Shown one piece after another: positions 1-9,770 of a DNA stretch of 41,856 nt. The stretch is from Chara braunii (taxonomy: Eukaryota > Streptophyta > Charophyceae > Charales > Characeae): positions 582,412 through 624,267 of the forward strand of contig BFEA01000046.1 in assembly GCA_003427395.1 (NCBI GenBank). Reading direction: 5' to 3'. A model generated the notes under the pieces. The model made no database searches. It saw nothing but the letters and a program-made list of their open reading frames with translations, and had not been told where the DNA came from. The position numbers and the translations under genes were made by a program. Each line of letters begins with the position of its first letter. Position 1 is the first letter of the stretch.

Positions 1-640
1 CTCCATCTCCTCCACCCATCCACCATAGCCAAGCACCTTCCACCTTCTTCCTCCTCCATCTCCCTCATCCATCCACCATAGCCAAGCACCTTCCATCTTC
101 TTCCTCCTCCATCTCCTCCACCCATCCACCATAGCGAGCACCTTCTACCTTCTTCCTCCTCCATCTCCTTCACCCATCCACCATAGTCAAGCACATTCTA
201 CCTTCTTCGTCCTCCATCTCCCTCATCCATCCACCATAGCCAAGCACCTTCCATCTCCTCCACCCATCCACCATAGCTAAGCACCCCCTACCTTCTTCCT
301 CCTCCATCTCCTTTACGCATCCGCCATAGCCAACCACCTTGCACCTTCTTCCTCCTCCATCCCCCACACCCATCCACCATAGCGAAGCACCTTCCACCTT
401 CTTCCTCCCCCTTCTCCTTCACCTGCCCACCATAGCCACGCACCTTTCATCTTCTTCCCCCGCCATCTCCCTCATTCATCCACCATAGCCACGCACCTTC
501 TACCTCCTTCCTCCTCCATCTCCCTCGCCCATCCACCATAGTCAGGCACCTTCTACGTTCTTCCTCCTCCATCGCGTTTACCCATCCACTATAGCTAAGC
601 ACCTTGTACCTCCTCCCTCCCCTGTCTCCTTCTGACACCC
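1..640. repeat. 53-bp minisatellite array, about 12 copies
   Basis: The core CACCATAG (or a one-base variant) recurs at 21, 74, 127, 179, 232, 269, 322, 375, 428, 481, 534 and 587, so the period is 52-53 bp, with one unit shortened to 37 bp. The array is pyrimidine-rich on the plus strand, reaches the window edge and probably continues beyond it. Open reading frames on the minus strand rich in Gly, Glu, Arg and Trp come only from this repeat. Confidence 0.93.
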
Positions 641-731
641 GTGTATCATGCTCAAGTAGGGCGACTAAGGGGCATGGGGCATCTTGGGTAGGGTAGGCGG
701 GCGATTAAGAAGTAAGTTTGATTAGGCCTAG

Positions 732-734
<3 letters not shown>

Positions 735-783
<49 letters not shown>
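735..783. repeat. (TC)n microsatellite
   Basis: An uninterrupted TC dinucleotide run of about 48 bases follows a short unique spacer after the 53-bp array. Confidence 0.97.
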
Positions 784-785
<2 letters not shown>

Positions 786-1924
786 CCTTGTATCTCCTCT
801 TTGTCCGCCGCATCTCCTTTCATCGACATCCCCCTTCGTGCGTACCCCAAGTAACCTCACCCTTTCCCTTCTCGTCTTTTCCTCTTGACACGTGACTAAT
901 CCCGACCCTCATCGTCACATTGCCAGGGGGCGAACGGTGAAAAGAGGCAGCCTCACTTGGTGGAGAAAGAGGGCAAGGGGAGGGCTGCCGGTCCCTTGTG
1001 CCACCAAGAAGGAACAAAGTGAAAAAACTTGTGAACTTGGAAAAGCGGAATCGTTGAAAAGAAAGGTGAAGACAAGTGCGAGTTTTGTGCAAGGTCAGTT
1101 GACTCAACCATTTCCCCGACTGCATGACTAAGGGAGGAGCATGGCTTGACAGGGGAAGAAAGGAAAATGGTGAAAGAGCCACGAAAAAGGGAAGGACTTA
1201 GGCTTGCGGGAAGGGCGATGAGTTGACCCCAATGGGGGGATGGATGTTGTTCCTTGCCTGTGTGGGAATTGTGCAGGTGAGTAGCTTGGGACGAATTGAG
1301 GGGGATTGGGATGAGGATAAGCGAACTAGAAAAGGACCAAAGGGGAGCAAAGGGAAGGGAAGAGAGGGGCATCGCTTTGTATGGTATGAGTGTGTTTTGG
1401 TTGTTGCGTGCCAAATGGGCGCTCGAAAAGACTAAGGGCCGCAATGGTATCGTGAATGAAATGCGCTCCCTAGACAAGGGAAATGATAGCGGCCTAGGGG
1501 AAGGACGGCAGAGCCGCGCCCCGATGATGTCAGAGATTTGTCGCGACGCTAGGGAAATGGTGCGTGGCCTAAGGATAACGCTCAACCTACGCATGAAAAG
1601 AAGAGAAATGTCCAATAAAACCCCCCTTGGACTGCCCGAGTATTGGAAGGAGCAATTGCTCGCGAACACAACGGGGAATCGAGAATCTACACTTGCGACA
1701 ACCGACCAGCGAGGCTACCACCCAAACCAAGGGCTGAGCTACATCCCCAATGTCAAGCTCTCTTGCCCTATTGGCCCATCCCCATCCATACCAAAGCACT
1801 AGGTGGGAGTGGCCCCGGGACGAATGACCCGCGCCCTGAGCTTGAGCGTGGGCGGGTCGAGCCAAATGGGACTCGCCGGGGGTCGACAAAGGCTCGAAAG
1901 TCTATCGGGGTTCAGCCCGATGGT
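784..1924. other. Unassigned sequence
   Basis: Several open frames of 70-240 codons exist on both strands. They overlap each other, are compositionally biased (Ser/Pro/Leu-rich on minus, Arg/Gly-rich on plus) and contain no motif I recognise. I see no supportable gene here. Confidence 0.5.
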
Positions 1925-2862
1925 GGTTTCGTCACCTCCCCGCGTGTTGCCCCGCGATGGTCAGGATGCGTGCCCGCTAGCGCTCCTTCCGCGTGACCCT
2001 GTCGACCTCCGCTCGTGCTCGAGCTCTCTACCTCGCGTGCCCATGTTCTCCTCCATTGTTACTCCCACGTCGCAGCCTGCCGGCTATACTCCTCTCGTCC
2101 CTCTAAGTCGCTTTCCCCTTCTCACGCCGATCGCCGCGTGCGCTCTTCTCGTTTTGCTCTCGTCCCCCCCCCTCACCCGCCTAGTCCGCAGAATCTCCTT
2201 TTCCCTCTTCTCTCTCTTGAATGCGAGGCCCGTATCGAGTGTCGTTAAAACACTCGAACATCTCGTGCGTCTGTGTGCGCGCCTCCTCCTCGCACGTTGC
2301 CTTCCTCTTTTATACTCGCTTTCCGACCCTTCCTCCCGAGATCGATCCACCACCCCTTGCTTCCTCACCAATCGCGTTCCTCGTTCTCACCGTGGAGGTC
2401 CCGAGGTCGAAATTTTTGCCTCTTCCCGCCAACCTTTTTTTTTTTTTTTTTTTTTTTTGAAATTTTCATCTTCCCTCCTTCCCCCCATTCCCCCGTTGAC
2501 GGTCGCTTGCATTACAACAGTTCCTGGTTCCCCACTTTTGAAGCTCCATGAATAGATCTTCTCACCCTTCGGACCTGCTGCACCCTCCCTCTTCCATTCT
2601 ACCTTCCTTTCTTCCCTTCCTTTGGTCAATCACTCTTTGGCAGGAATCCCGAAATCAGATCCCGTTTCTGAAACTGCTCCCCTCGACCGCTTGCTCATCC
2701 GACAGTTACCAAGAACCTGAGAAGGGCCCACACTTCCACTGCGTGCGTTCTGCCCCTGCTTCAAGAATCGGTTATAACTGTCCCCGATGGCTGGCTGTTG
2801 GAGCCCGCCCTCCTGCTGCGTCGTTCCCCGAGTCTCTTCCCCCCTCATCAAGAAATGCACCG
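1925..2862. repeat. Dispersed repeat, copy A (direct copy of 23761-24905)
   Basis: From GGTTTC at 1925 to AAGAAATGCACCG ending at 2862 this sequence matches 23761-24905 almost continuously in the same orientation; both similarities stop at the same 3' base. Copy A has a 24-base poly-T (2435-2458) where copy B has a longer poly-T broken by an assembly gap. It has only a short CT stretch where copy B has about 90 bases of CT dinucleotides. Read on the minus strand, the unit has an internal poly-A and an open frame (2630-2860) that is also present in copy B. It may be a non-autonomous mobile element or a segmental duplication. No terminal motif decides this. Confidence 0.85.
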
Positions 2863-4336
2863 CGCTCTAGCTTGGGAGTCGTTCCTGAAAAACAAAAAAT
2901 TATTTTTACGCAGCGTACAACTCGGGGTCCCCAGCCGCAGCGTAGCCTCAATTGTCAAGTACCTCCATGGTAGCAAGTGGCCAACTTCTCCTTCCCTCTT
3001 TTTCTTCCCAATTTTTTGTGAACTTGGCAGCTCCCACTATTCAGGGCTGGAATTCGATCACCAGGGGCCCAACCCCTTCTTTCCTATTCGTGTTTCAGGG
3101 ATCGCTGGGAGACACCCCCTTCCTACGAATTGCCTCTTCTCGCTTGCACCTGCAGTCGAAGCTAGAGAGGAGTTGTAAGGTTCTACCCCTGTTATGGTCG
3201 CAACCATACCTCAGCGGCTTGCAATTTTCGTTTGTCTTCGAGCCCCTTCATTTCGGCCAACCGTGCGCCCCATACCGATACTGACGCTACCCATCCGCCC
3301 ATCGTCATGCTCCAATTCGGAACTGGCAGATCGAGCGGCGCTCACTACCATACGGCGGCCTCTATGCCATCTTTGATTGCCCGCAAGGCAGACCAGGTCA
3401 CCTCACAGGCGAATGTCCGGAGGCAGATCCCACCAACCGATCATTGAGCCGATTCTCCCACTACATTGTCGATTTGATCTCCCTAGCTAACCTTGTCGGG
3501 TATCGCACACACCGGAGATGTCCGCCAAGGCGCTCGCTTCAAACCTGGTTCATCGCCTTGCTGTCGACCAACCACTCACGTTGGTTACCTTGGCCCCGTG
3601 CCTATCCCAGCGATTGCGGCTAAGGCTTTCTGAACCCCGATCACCTCATCTTCCGGGCCGCTGCCCCTTGTCCACGTACAATCAATGCGCTGGTCCGCGC
3701 CCGTCTTAACCCAAACGCAGGGCATAGGCAAAGTCCGGATCTTTCCTGCCCCCCCCTTTTTTTTTTGCTCTTCGATGTATCGATCCAAGGTCCACTATTT
3801 TTCCCGGCCTCCCAGGTGTGGCCTTAAAAACTCCGATTTGTCGTCCGCATGACCCCGCTTGTCGCTTTCCGTTGGCCGCCTTCATCTTTGCTTATTCAAA
3901 TATCAGTATAAACCCCAAAAACCCAAAGATTTTTCCCAAAACCCTCAGGCCTCATACGTGCGTGCATACAAACACACCAAATTAAGGAAAAACATGCCAA
4001 AAAAAAATGCTCGGTGAAGAGAGAGTACTTTCGACTGGTAGGCAACCACCTGACAACCAGGCCACACCCCAATTCTCGCCGTCCCTGGTGAGCCCCTTTG
4101 TAGCCCCCCCTTTTTCCCCAGGTGTTTTTCTTCACCCAATGATCCCTCTCTCTTTTCCTTGTTTTGGATTTTTTCTTTTCCATGTTTAGCATTACTCCCC
4201 CCTTTAATCTGATTACGTTCACCTCTATCCTAGAACTATGACACAAGTCTGACTTTCTTGGTTCCTATTGCATAATTATGGTATAACCCACCCCATAGTT
4301 TTCTCTCTTCGGAACTACGATGCAAGGTTTTCCTAG
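2863..4336. other. Unassigned sequence between the repeat and the gypsy element
   Basis: No coding or RNA feature was recognised. It holds a short C/T homopolymer run near 3750-3767. An AT-richer stretch at 4190-4340 contains loosely repeated CTATG.CACAA-type motifs. The 3' LTR of the adjacent minus-strand gypsy element should lie here or further left, but I could not match it to the sequence beside the primer-binding site at 21914-21931. Confidence 0.45.
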
Positions 4337-4579
4337 CTATGGTACAACCTCCCCTCTCCCCAAGGACTCTCGCCTCTCTCTCCTTCGTCTCCTCTCTTTT
4401 CTCTCGCGTTTGACTCTCAAAGCTTTCCTCGAAGCACTCCTCCTTTCTCTCAACCTGCGCTTACCTACGTGGTCAGTATCCCCGTCATCTTCCCTCGACC
4501 GTTTCTTCCTTCTAGGGATCTTTGGCAAGGGAGGTTTTCGAACGCCATACCCTTTCTTAGGTGGTCGTGATGTGGCCCC
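4337..4579 (-). pseudogene. Basic C-terminal tail region downstream of integrase (element 1)
   Basis: After the stop ending the integrase C-terminal frame, the minus strand continues with an Arg/Lys/Glu-rich frame, including a lysine/arginine cluster (KIPRRKKRSRED). It could be the continuation of pol after a frameshift or a separate short reading frame. The 3' LTR should follow but was not located. The function of such basic tails is unknown to me in this family. Confidence that it is translated is low. Confidence 0.35.
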
Positions 4580-5176
4580 CTACTTTGAAGTCTCTCCCTT
4601 CTCAAGGGTGACGGTCACCTCCGGGGCGACCGTTTCCTTTCCTTTTCCTTTGGGATTCTCTCCAAGGGTCCCTCTCCATCGGAAAAGTTTGAGGCAAGCC
4701 CCCGCGATAGGGTCCCATAACCTAGTGCCATCTAATTCGGCGAGAAGGTATGCTCCCCCATCTAATCTCTTTAGGACCCGGTACGGCCCCATCCACTGGT
4801 TGGCTAACTTCCTGCTCCACATCTTTTCTAGTGATGAGTCGTACATGAGGACGAGGTCACTAGGCCCTATTGGCTTTCGTCGGACCCGCAAATTTTTGTC
4901 CCACCTTTCTTTTCCTTTCGTCCTCTCCTTTTCGACATTTCTCCCTGCCTTGGCAAGTCCTGCGTCAAGATTCTCGACTATTTGTTGTATCCTCGCTTCT
5001 AACAGTTCTCCCCTCGTCATGTTGGTCTTCCACGAGACACTCGTCCAGGTGTCAACGTGGAACTCGATGGGCAGGGGGCAATATCTACCGAACCGAAGGT
5101 TGTAAGGAGGATACCCCGTACTTGATTTGACCGTGATGTTGTCAGCCCAAACCGCATAGCGCAAATATCTTGACCA
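4580..5176 (-). pseudogene. Integrase C-terminal region (element 1)
   Basis: This frame carries on the integrase after a stop at about 5177-5179. It opens with the region after the catalytic Glu (YAVWADNITVKSSTGYPPY) and runs through a long helical segment rich in Arg/Lys/Glu. It ends in an SH3-like C-terminal portion (WMGPYRVLKRLDGGAYLLAE) of the kind that binds DNA in gypsy integrases. The matching region of the plus-strand integrase at 38973-39521 aligns along its whole length, including the Trp before MGPYR, which supports this assignment. The last residues are Glu/Lys/Thr-rich with no chromodomain visible. Confidence 0.85.
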
Positions 5177-5960
5177 TTATTCTTCTCGCCCCTTGCACCA
5201 CTTGGCTAAGGCATCCACAAGCGTTTGGTGCCCTCTCTCGACCAGAGCGTTGCTTTGGGGGTGGTAGGCGGTTGTATAGGCCACTTTGATCCCTGCCTTT
5301 TCTAATATTTCCTTGACCTTTTGGCTCGAGAACTCGGACCCCTTATCCATGACTATCTTCCCGACACACCCGTAACTCGCGATGTATTCTAGGAGAAAAT
5401 CTCTCATTTCCTCCACTGTCTTCGTCTTGAGGGCCTTAGCTTCTATGAACCCGGTGAGGTCATCGCGGGCATTAACGATGTACCGAAGCCCGCCGACTCC
5501 TTTAGGCATGGTAACTAGGTCAATATGGACCTTCTTGCCCGACACGGTGGGGAGCAAAGGAACCAGGGGCTCCTTATAGCGAACCGTCACCCTCTTTTGG
5601 CAAGTCTCACAGGTCGAACAATATTTTTCGACCTCACTATACTGCCCGTCCCACCAGTAAAGCCGTCGAACTTTATCAAACGTTCCTTTCACTCCTCGGT
5701 GTCCGCCGACGATCCCATCGTGTAATTCTTCTACGACCGCCTTCCTCTCTTCCGGATCACAAAGGACCCTCATTGGAATGGCAAACTTGGTGGGCCTCTT
5801 AAAGAGGTGTCCTCCTCGTAAGCAATACCCGAGCTCATGATTTTTGACTATATTGGTGCCTCCTTCCCGTCCTGCTAGGTACAACCCTATATCTCGGTAT
5901 TTACCATCGTAAAGGTTAGCGAGGAACGTCCTAGGGCCTTCGTCTTCCTCTCGAATGACC
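5177..5960 (-). pseudogene. Integrase: HHCC zinc domain and DDE catalytic core (element 1)
   Basis: Integrase inserts retrotransposon cDNA into the host chromosome. The HHCC zinc domain is visible as LHDGIVGGH, then CSTCETCQKR. The catalytic triad follows: Asp in VHIDLVTMP, Asp in VMDKGSEF, and Glu in NALVERGHQ. All three catalytic residues are intact, in contrast to the plus-strand copy at 38500-38960. The frame is continuous with RNase H upstream and stops after CKGREE, just before the conserved WSRYLRYAVWADN segment that continues beyond the stop. Confidence 0.9.
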
Positions 5961-6450
5961 ACTGCTATTTGCGCCTTGTTAGCGGTGACTTGGATTACCT
6001 CTTTCTTGGTCATTGCTTGCGTTGCCTCCTGCAATTTTGGATAATCCTCCTCTCGGATGGGAAGCCTGGACAAGCCGTCCGTGACTTGATTCTTGGCCCC
6101 GGAGATCCTCTCGGCCCTGTAATCGTAGAGCCTGATATGGATTATCCACCTAGCGATAGTTGGATCGGTTAGAGAGAAATCCTTTTGAAGGACAACAGCT
6201 ACCACGGTCGGGTCCACTCTTAGGAGGAACCGCCTCCCGTAGATGTAGTGGCGGAAGGTTTTTAGGCAGTGCAATACTCCCAGTACTTCTTTCTTAAATT
6301 GGCTATTGTATCTTTCGGTGGGATTCAAGGCCCGACTCTCAAATCGAAGGGGTCTCTCTTTCCCTTCTCGATCCTTTTACGACAAAAGTCCTCCTACGGA
6401 ACACGGCCCCGCGTTCGTAGAAATTATAAATGGCCGGTTCTCCTCGTCCT
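5961..6450 (-). pseudogene. RNase H (element 1)
   Basis: RNase H removes genomic RNA from the RNA-DNA hybrid during reverse transcription. Recognisable segments are FIISTNAGP, PLRFESR.LNPTER, KKEVLGVLHCLKTFRHY, LLRVDPTVV and the end ISGAKNQVTDGLSRL. The first catalytic position is Asn rather than Asp (STNAGP), a change explained by one G-to-A transition. An in-frame TAA at 6377-6379 sits where Gln is expected (LLS-stop-KDREGKERP) and fits CAA to TAA. Both lesions predict a dead enzyme. Confidence 0.85.
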
Positions 6451-7534
6451 CGAAGAACGGGACACCTAGGACTTGTCCCCCTTCGCATAATTCCTCTTTA
6501 AGGGTTTTCGTGGCCTCAACCTGTTCCTCTCCCCAGACCCTACTCTCTATTTTCCTAAGCAGTCGCCTAAATGGCTCCACCTTCTTGCTGTAGGCTCTTA
6601 TAAAGATTCTCCAATAGCCCACCACCCCTAAAAATTGTTTAACCTCCGTGATCGATTTTAGTGGTGACGGCCTGGTCATCAACTTTTCTAGTTTCGCGAG
6701 GTCGGGTCTCCGCCCATCCTTGTCGCAGATAAAACCCAATATCTTGATTGACGATACTCCCCAGCGAATCTTAGTCCCGCTCACGGTAAGGTTGGCATCC
6801 TCTAATTTCGTAAGGACTTCCTTTACGTCCACCACGTGATCTACCACAAACTTTCTCACGCCAGGAAAGACCTCCGTCTCATCCCTTTGGACTGACCCTT
6901 TTATCAGAAAGTCGTCAAGGAAAACTTCCACTTTGTCCGTTATGAATTCCTGGAGGACCACGATCATGGCCCTTTGGAATACGACCACTCCATTGGTCTA
7001 TCCCATGGGTACTACCATCATTTGAACTAACCCCCGAGGCATGTGCATTGCGGTCATATATCTATCCCTATAGTCCAACGGGATCTCATCATAGCCCGAG
7101 AAGAGATCGCAGATCGAGTAAATCGAACGACCCGCCGATCCTTCCGCGAGTAGATCAGCCTCAGGTATAGACCCTACATCCCTTATGGTGACCACGTTGG
7201 TCCTTTGGAGATTTTGGATCCACCTCAATTTGTTGCTACCTCCTTTTCTAAAAAAGAACCACTTGTTAGAGTAGGCGCTTTCACAAGGTTCCGCAACAAA
7301 CGTTTTAATTTTTTCTTTGATGAATATCTCCTCCTCTTTTTGCGCATACTTCAACGGAGGCCTATCTTTCCAAGGCACGTGGGGGATCGTGTGGATCCAG
7401 GCGGGCTTGGCGTACCTTGGGTCGATCCTTCCTCTTTCCGAGTCATCAAAGGCTATGGCCTTGTCGCAATCCCTTAGAGTCATAGCCACATACTCCTTCT
7501 CTCGTTCGGTGAGGTTCTCATCCCCTATGTCCAT
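6377..7534 (-). pseudogene. Reverse transcriptase (element 1)
   Basis: The N-terminal part (6998-7534) has the fingers region, RWIQNLQ, and the palm A motif in SICDLFSGYDEIPLD. The second part (6377-6988) has the catalytic FLDD box (VEVFLDDFLIKG), equivalent to the usual YxDD, and the connection region ILGFICDKDGRRPD with KQFLGVVGYWRIFI. A stop separates the two parts at PMG-stop-TNGV, exactly where the family has Trp (G-W-TNG), which fits TGG to TAG. The domain is otherwise complete, so it was interrupted by point decay rather than deletion. Confidence 0.92.
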
Positions 7535-8784
7535 CTTCGCTAGCCTGTCGACAGTAATTCTCTGCCCTTCGGTTTTCTTCCGCTTCCTGATGATATCGAC
7601 GATCTTCTTCCGATATCGAGGTTTCCCCCGTTCTATCCCGGCTGACCGCAGCGGGCTTTAATTTTTCCGCCACGGTTTTATGCTTCTTGATTCCGCCGGC
7701 TAGGGGGATTCCTCCAAAAAAGACAGCCTTACGCACCCACCGAATTCTTCCTCCTCCTCGTCTTTTGCGTACCCTACCCCATTGATTATAATTCATCCCC
7801 CAACATGCTCGACGTCCGCCCTGTCCCCCGGGAGTTCTTTGTCGGCAAAGGGCGATTCTTCTTACCGGACCCGACACACTCGTGACTGGGCTTCCTTCCT
7901 CCTCCGAATACTAGTTCGGTTCCGCTCATCTTGAGCATCCACCATCTTGAGAACCACTTGGATCCCGTCCGGACTTTGGATCGATACGGTCTGACTTCGT
8001 CGGGAAGGTCGACCGTGGTGGCGTGCACTGCGCTTAGCCAAGTTCTCCCGAGTATCAACTCGGAAGAACACTCCTTCACCGAGAAAATCGAAGCCGTAAC
8101 TTCCACCCCTTCGACCTCAATCAAGGGGTTGTGACACACCCCTTCCGCCGGTTGGAGCTTGTTGTCCGCAACGACCATGGACATGGACACCCCTCTATCC
8201 ACCTCCAGCCCTAATTCCTTTGCGATAGAGTCCCTACACACGGTAGATTCGGACCCATTGTCCACTAGGCCCCTCATCTTCTTCCCACTCACCACGGCTT
8301 GGAGCTGGCCACTCCCAAGCACATAAAATTTCTTACCCTCGTCTTCCAAGAAGAAACTAGCCGGCAGTTCTTCCATCGTAATTCGAGAAGACTGCACCTC
8401 CTCCTTGGCGGGTCCATCCCCAGGACCTGTAGGCCGTCCCGCGGGCGGAATCCTCACCTTCTTGGTGATGCTCAGGAGTTCGTTCCTAGCGCTCTTGCTA
8501 GCTGCCAAATACTCTAGGAGAGTGCATTGCATTGGTTGCATTAGAGTCCTTCGCAAGGGGGCGACCGTGTCTATCTCGTCCAAGGTGCACTTCATCTCGA
8601 ACTTTTTTGGTCTCTTCTTCCTAGGCGATGTAGTTGACATGGGCTCTTTCCCCTTCTTTTCTTCCGTGACTTTGGCGTCGATCATTGGTTGGTCGTCGTC
8701 ACCACTCCTCCTCCCTCCGATTTCTGTTGCGATCTCCTTGCTCTTAGACGGCCCGGCCCCAACTTGGGTCCATCTTGTAGACAA
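7518..8784 (-). pseudogene. Retropepsin-like aspartic protease with flanking linker (element 1)
   Basis: The protease cleaves the Gag-Pol polyprotein. The frame beginning at 8784 has a Lys-rich linker (SPRKKRPKKFEM) followed by the protease fold. The active-site region reads GLVDNGSEST, with Asn where retropepsins have Thr or Ser (D-T/S-G), and the second conserved segment is ELILGRTWLSA. The catalytic Asp itself is kept. The linker frame overlaps the end of gag by about 100 bases in a different frame, so gag and pro are joined through a frame change, either a decay indel or a programmed shift. Near 7786-7877 the frame changes again before the reverse transcriptase. Confidence 0.8.
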
Positions 8785-9525
8785 GGCCCCTCTTCTTCGG
8801 GCTTGGTCTCAACGAATTTGATGCTCGACACCTGGGGCTCCCTTATGGTCACGCCTCCTGGTGCCTCCATCATTTGGACGCTGGATGAGTTGGAGGTTCC
8901 CCCAACCTCGGGCTTCTTCCCCAATCTTGCCTCTTGGAGGGCTATCCTTTTATCCGCATTTACCTTCATCGAGGGATAGAAGGAGACCGCCTCTCCATCA
9001 TCCCCCCAAACTACCCACTTGTTCTTATTTAATTTTACCACTCCCAACCTCAGGGTTTCCATAAGGTAAGGGCACTCCCGCTTGATGTGACCATCTTCGT
9101 TGCAATAGACACACCCGCTTCGAGGCAGCGGATTTCTAGGGCGAGGGGTCACTTGTGGTGCCGCTCCCATGGTCACGGAAGGGGCGGGAGGCTGCGGCGT
9201 CCTCGCCTGACTCACCTCGGGATGAGTCCCCGCACCCCTAGGTTGGGGAGGGTCTCCCCATCTTCCATCCCTTGCATCCTTCCAATGGGAATTTCCCCAT
9301 TCCGAGACCCGATTCCCTCCAGCTTCTTGGTCGTTTCTCCAGTTTTCTTGGTTACCGGGTTCGTTCCGCCAACCCGGGGGTCCTCCTCCCCATCGTTGGT
9401 CGAGAGGCCCAAGAGGCTGACTTTCATTCTCGCGGGGACCGTCGTTCCTTTCAGTACGCATACTTCGGAGTGCCATGCCGAGACTCTCCTTCATGTATTC
9501 TTGTGCGTCCACTCCTCCCCAGGGT
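8682..9525 (-). pseudogene. Gag C-terminal part with CCHC zinc knuckle (element 1)
   Basis: The region encodes a Gly/Pro/Asn/Trp-rich segment and then CVYCNEDGHIKREC, a perfect CX2CX4HX4C nucleocapsid zinc knuckle that packages element RNA. A conserved-looking stretch follows (NKNKWVVWGDDGEAVSFYP), comparable with the region after the knuckle in the second element (DWIVKKNVNGHVC). The capsid-like N-terminal domain is missing: homology ends at about 9525 where a GC-rich sequence begins. The open frame continues through that insert to 9677, but those residues are not gag. Confidence 0.85.
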
Positions 9526-9770
9526 TGTCGAGCCCCGGCCCCGGGGCCCCGGCGGGGTTCCGGGGTTCCGGGGGTGGGCACCCCCAACCCCGGCTCCAGA
9601 CCCCCCCGCAAAAAAAAATAATTCAAAAAAAAATAAAAAAAATAGTGGGGGGTGCGCAGCGAAAGCGCGCACCACATGGGCTAAACCCCAAAAATGGGGT
9701 TTTATGCCCCACCCCGGACCCCCCCCGGGGCCACACCCACCACTCGTGGGACCGGGGTAGCTNCAATGGC
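9525..9770. repeat. GC-rich, hairpin-forming insert with A-rich linker
   Basis: A very GC-rich block (9525-9607) is followed by an A-rich stretch (9609-9643) and two strong hairpins. The first, 9651-9673, pairs GGTGCGC with GCGCACC around an inner GC/GC pair and a GAAA tetraloop, with A9658 bulged. The second, 9683-9702, pairs AAACCCCA with TGGGGTTT across four A residues, and GGGC/GCCC at its base can extend it. Another C/G-rich block closes it at 9705-9737. Related G-rich plus poly-A blocks occur at 13970-14160 and 15185-15600. It abuts the point where gag of element 1 is lost. Confidence 0.6.

Larger units (their letters stand above)
4337..9525 (-). mobile_element. Decayed Ty3/gypsy LTR retrotransposon (element 1): gag-PR-RT-RH-INT
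   Basis: On the minus strand the order is gag zinc knuckle, aspartic protease, reverse transcriptase, RNase H, zinc-binding integrase. Integrase after RNase H is the Ty3/gypsy order. The reading frame is broken by several stops and frame changes, so it is inactive. The 5' side ends abruptly in gag at a GC-rich insert. The 3' LTR was not identified. The coding sequence is clearly more GC-rich than that of the second element at 31000-37104, so the two are different families or of different age. Confidence 0.9.

Noticed and set aside
1-640. CRISPR-like array
   Set aside because: The units are contiguous degenerate repeats without unique spacers. The same holds for all arrays in this window.
4320-5105. 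261-codon plus-strand open frame
   Set aside because: It lies antisense to the integrase C-terminal region, which has clear homology on the minus strand. It is a shadow frame.
9525-9677. N-terminal extension of the element 1 gag frame
   Set aside because: The frame runs through poly-A and GC-rich insert DNA, giving runs such as FFYFFLNYFF with no gag similarity. Openness here is accidental.
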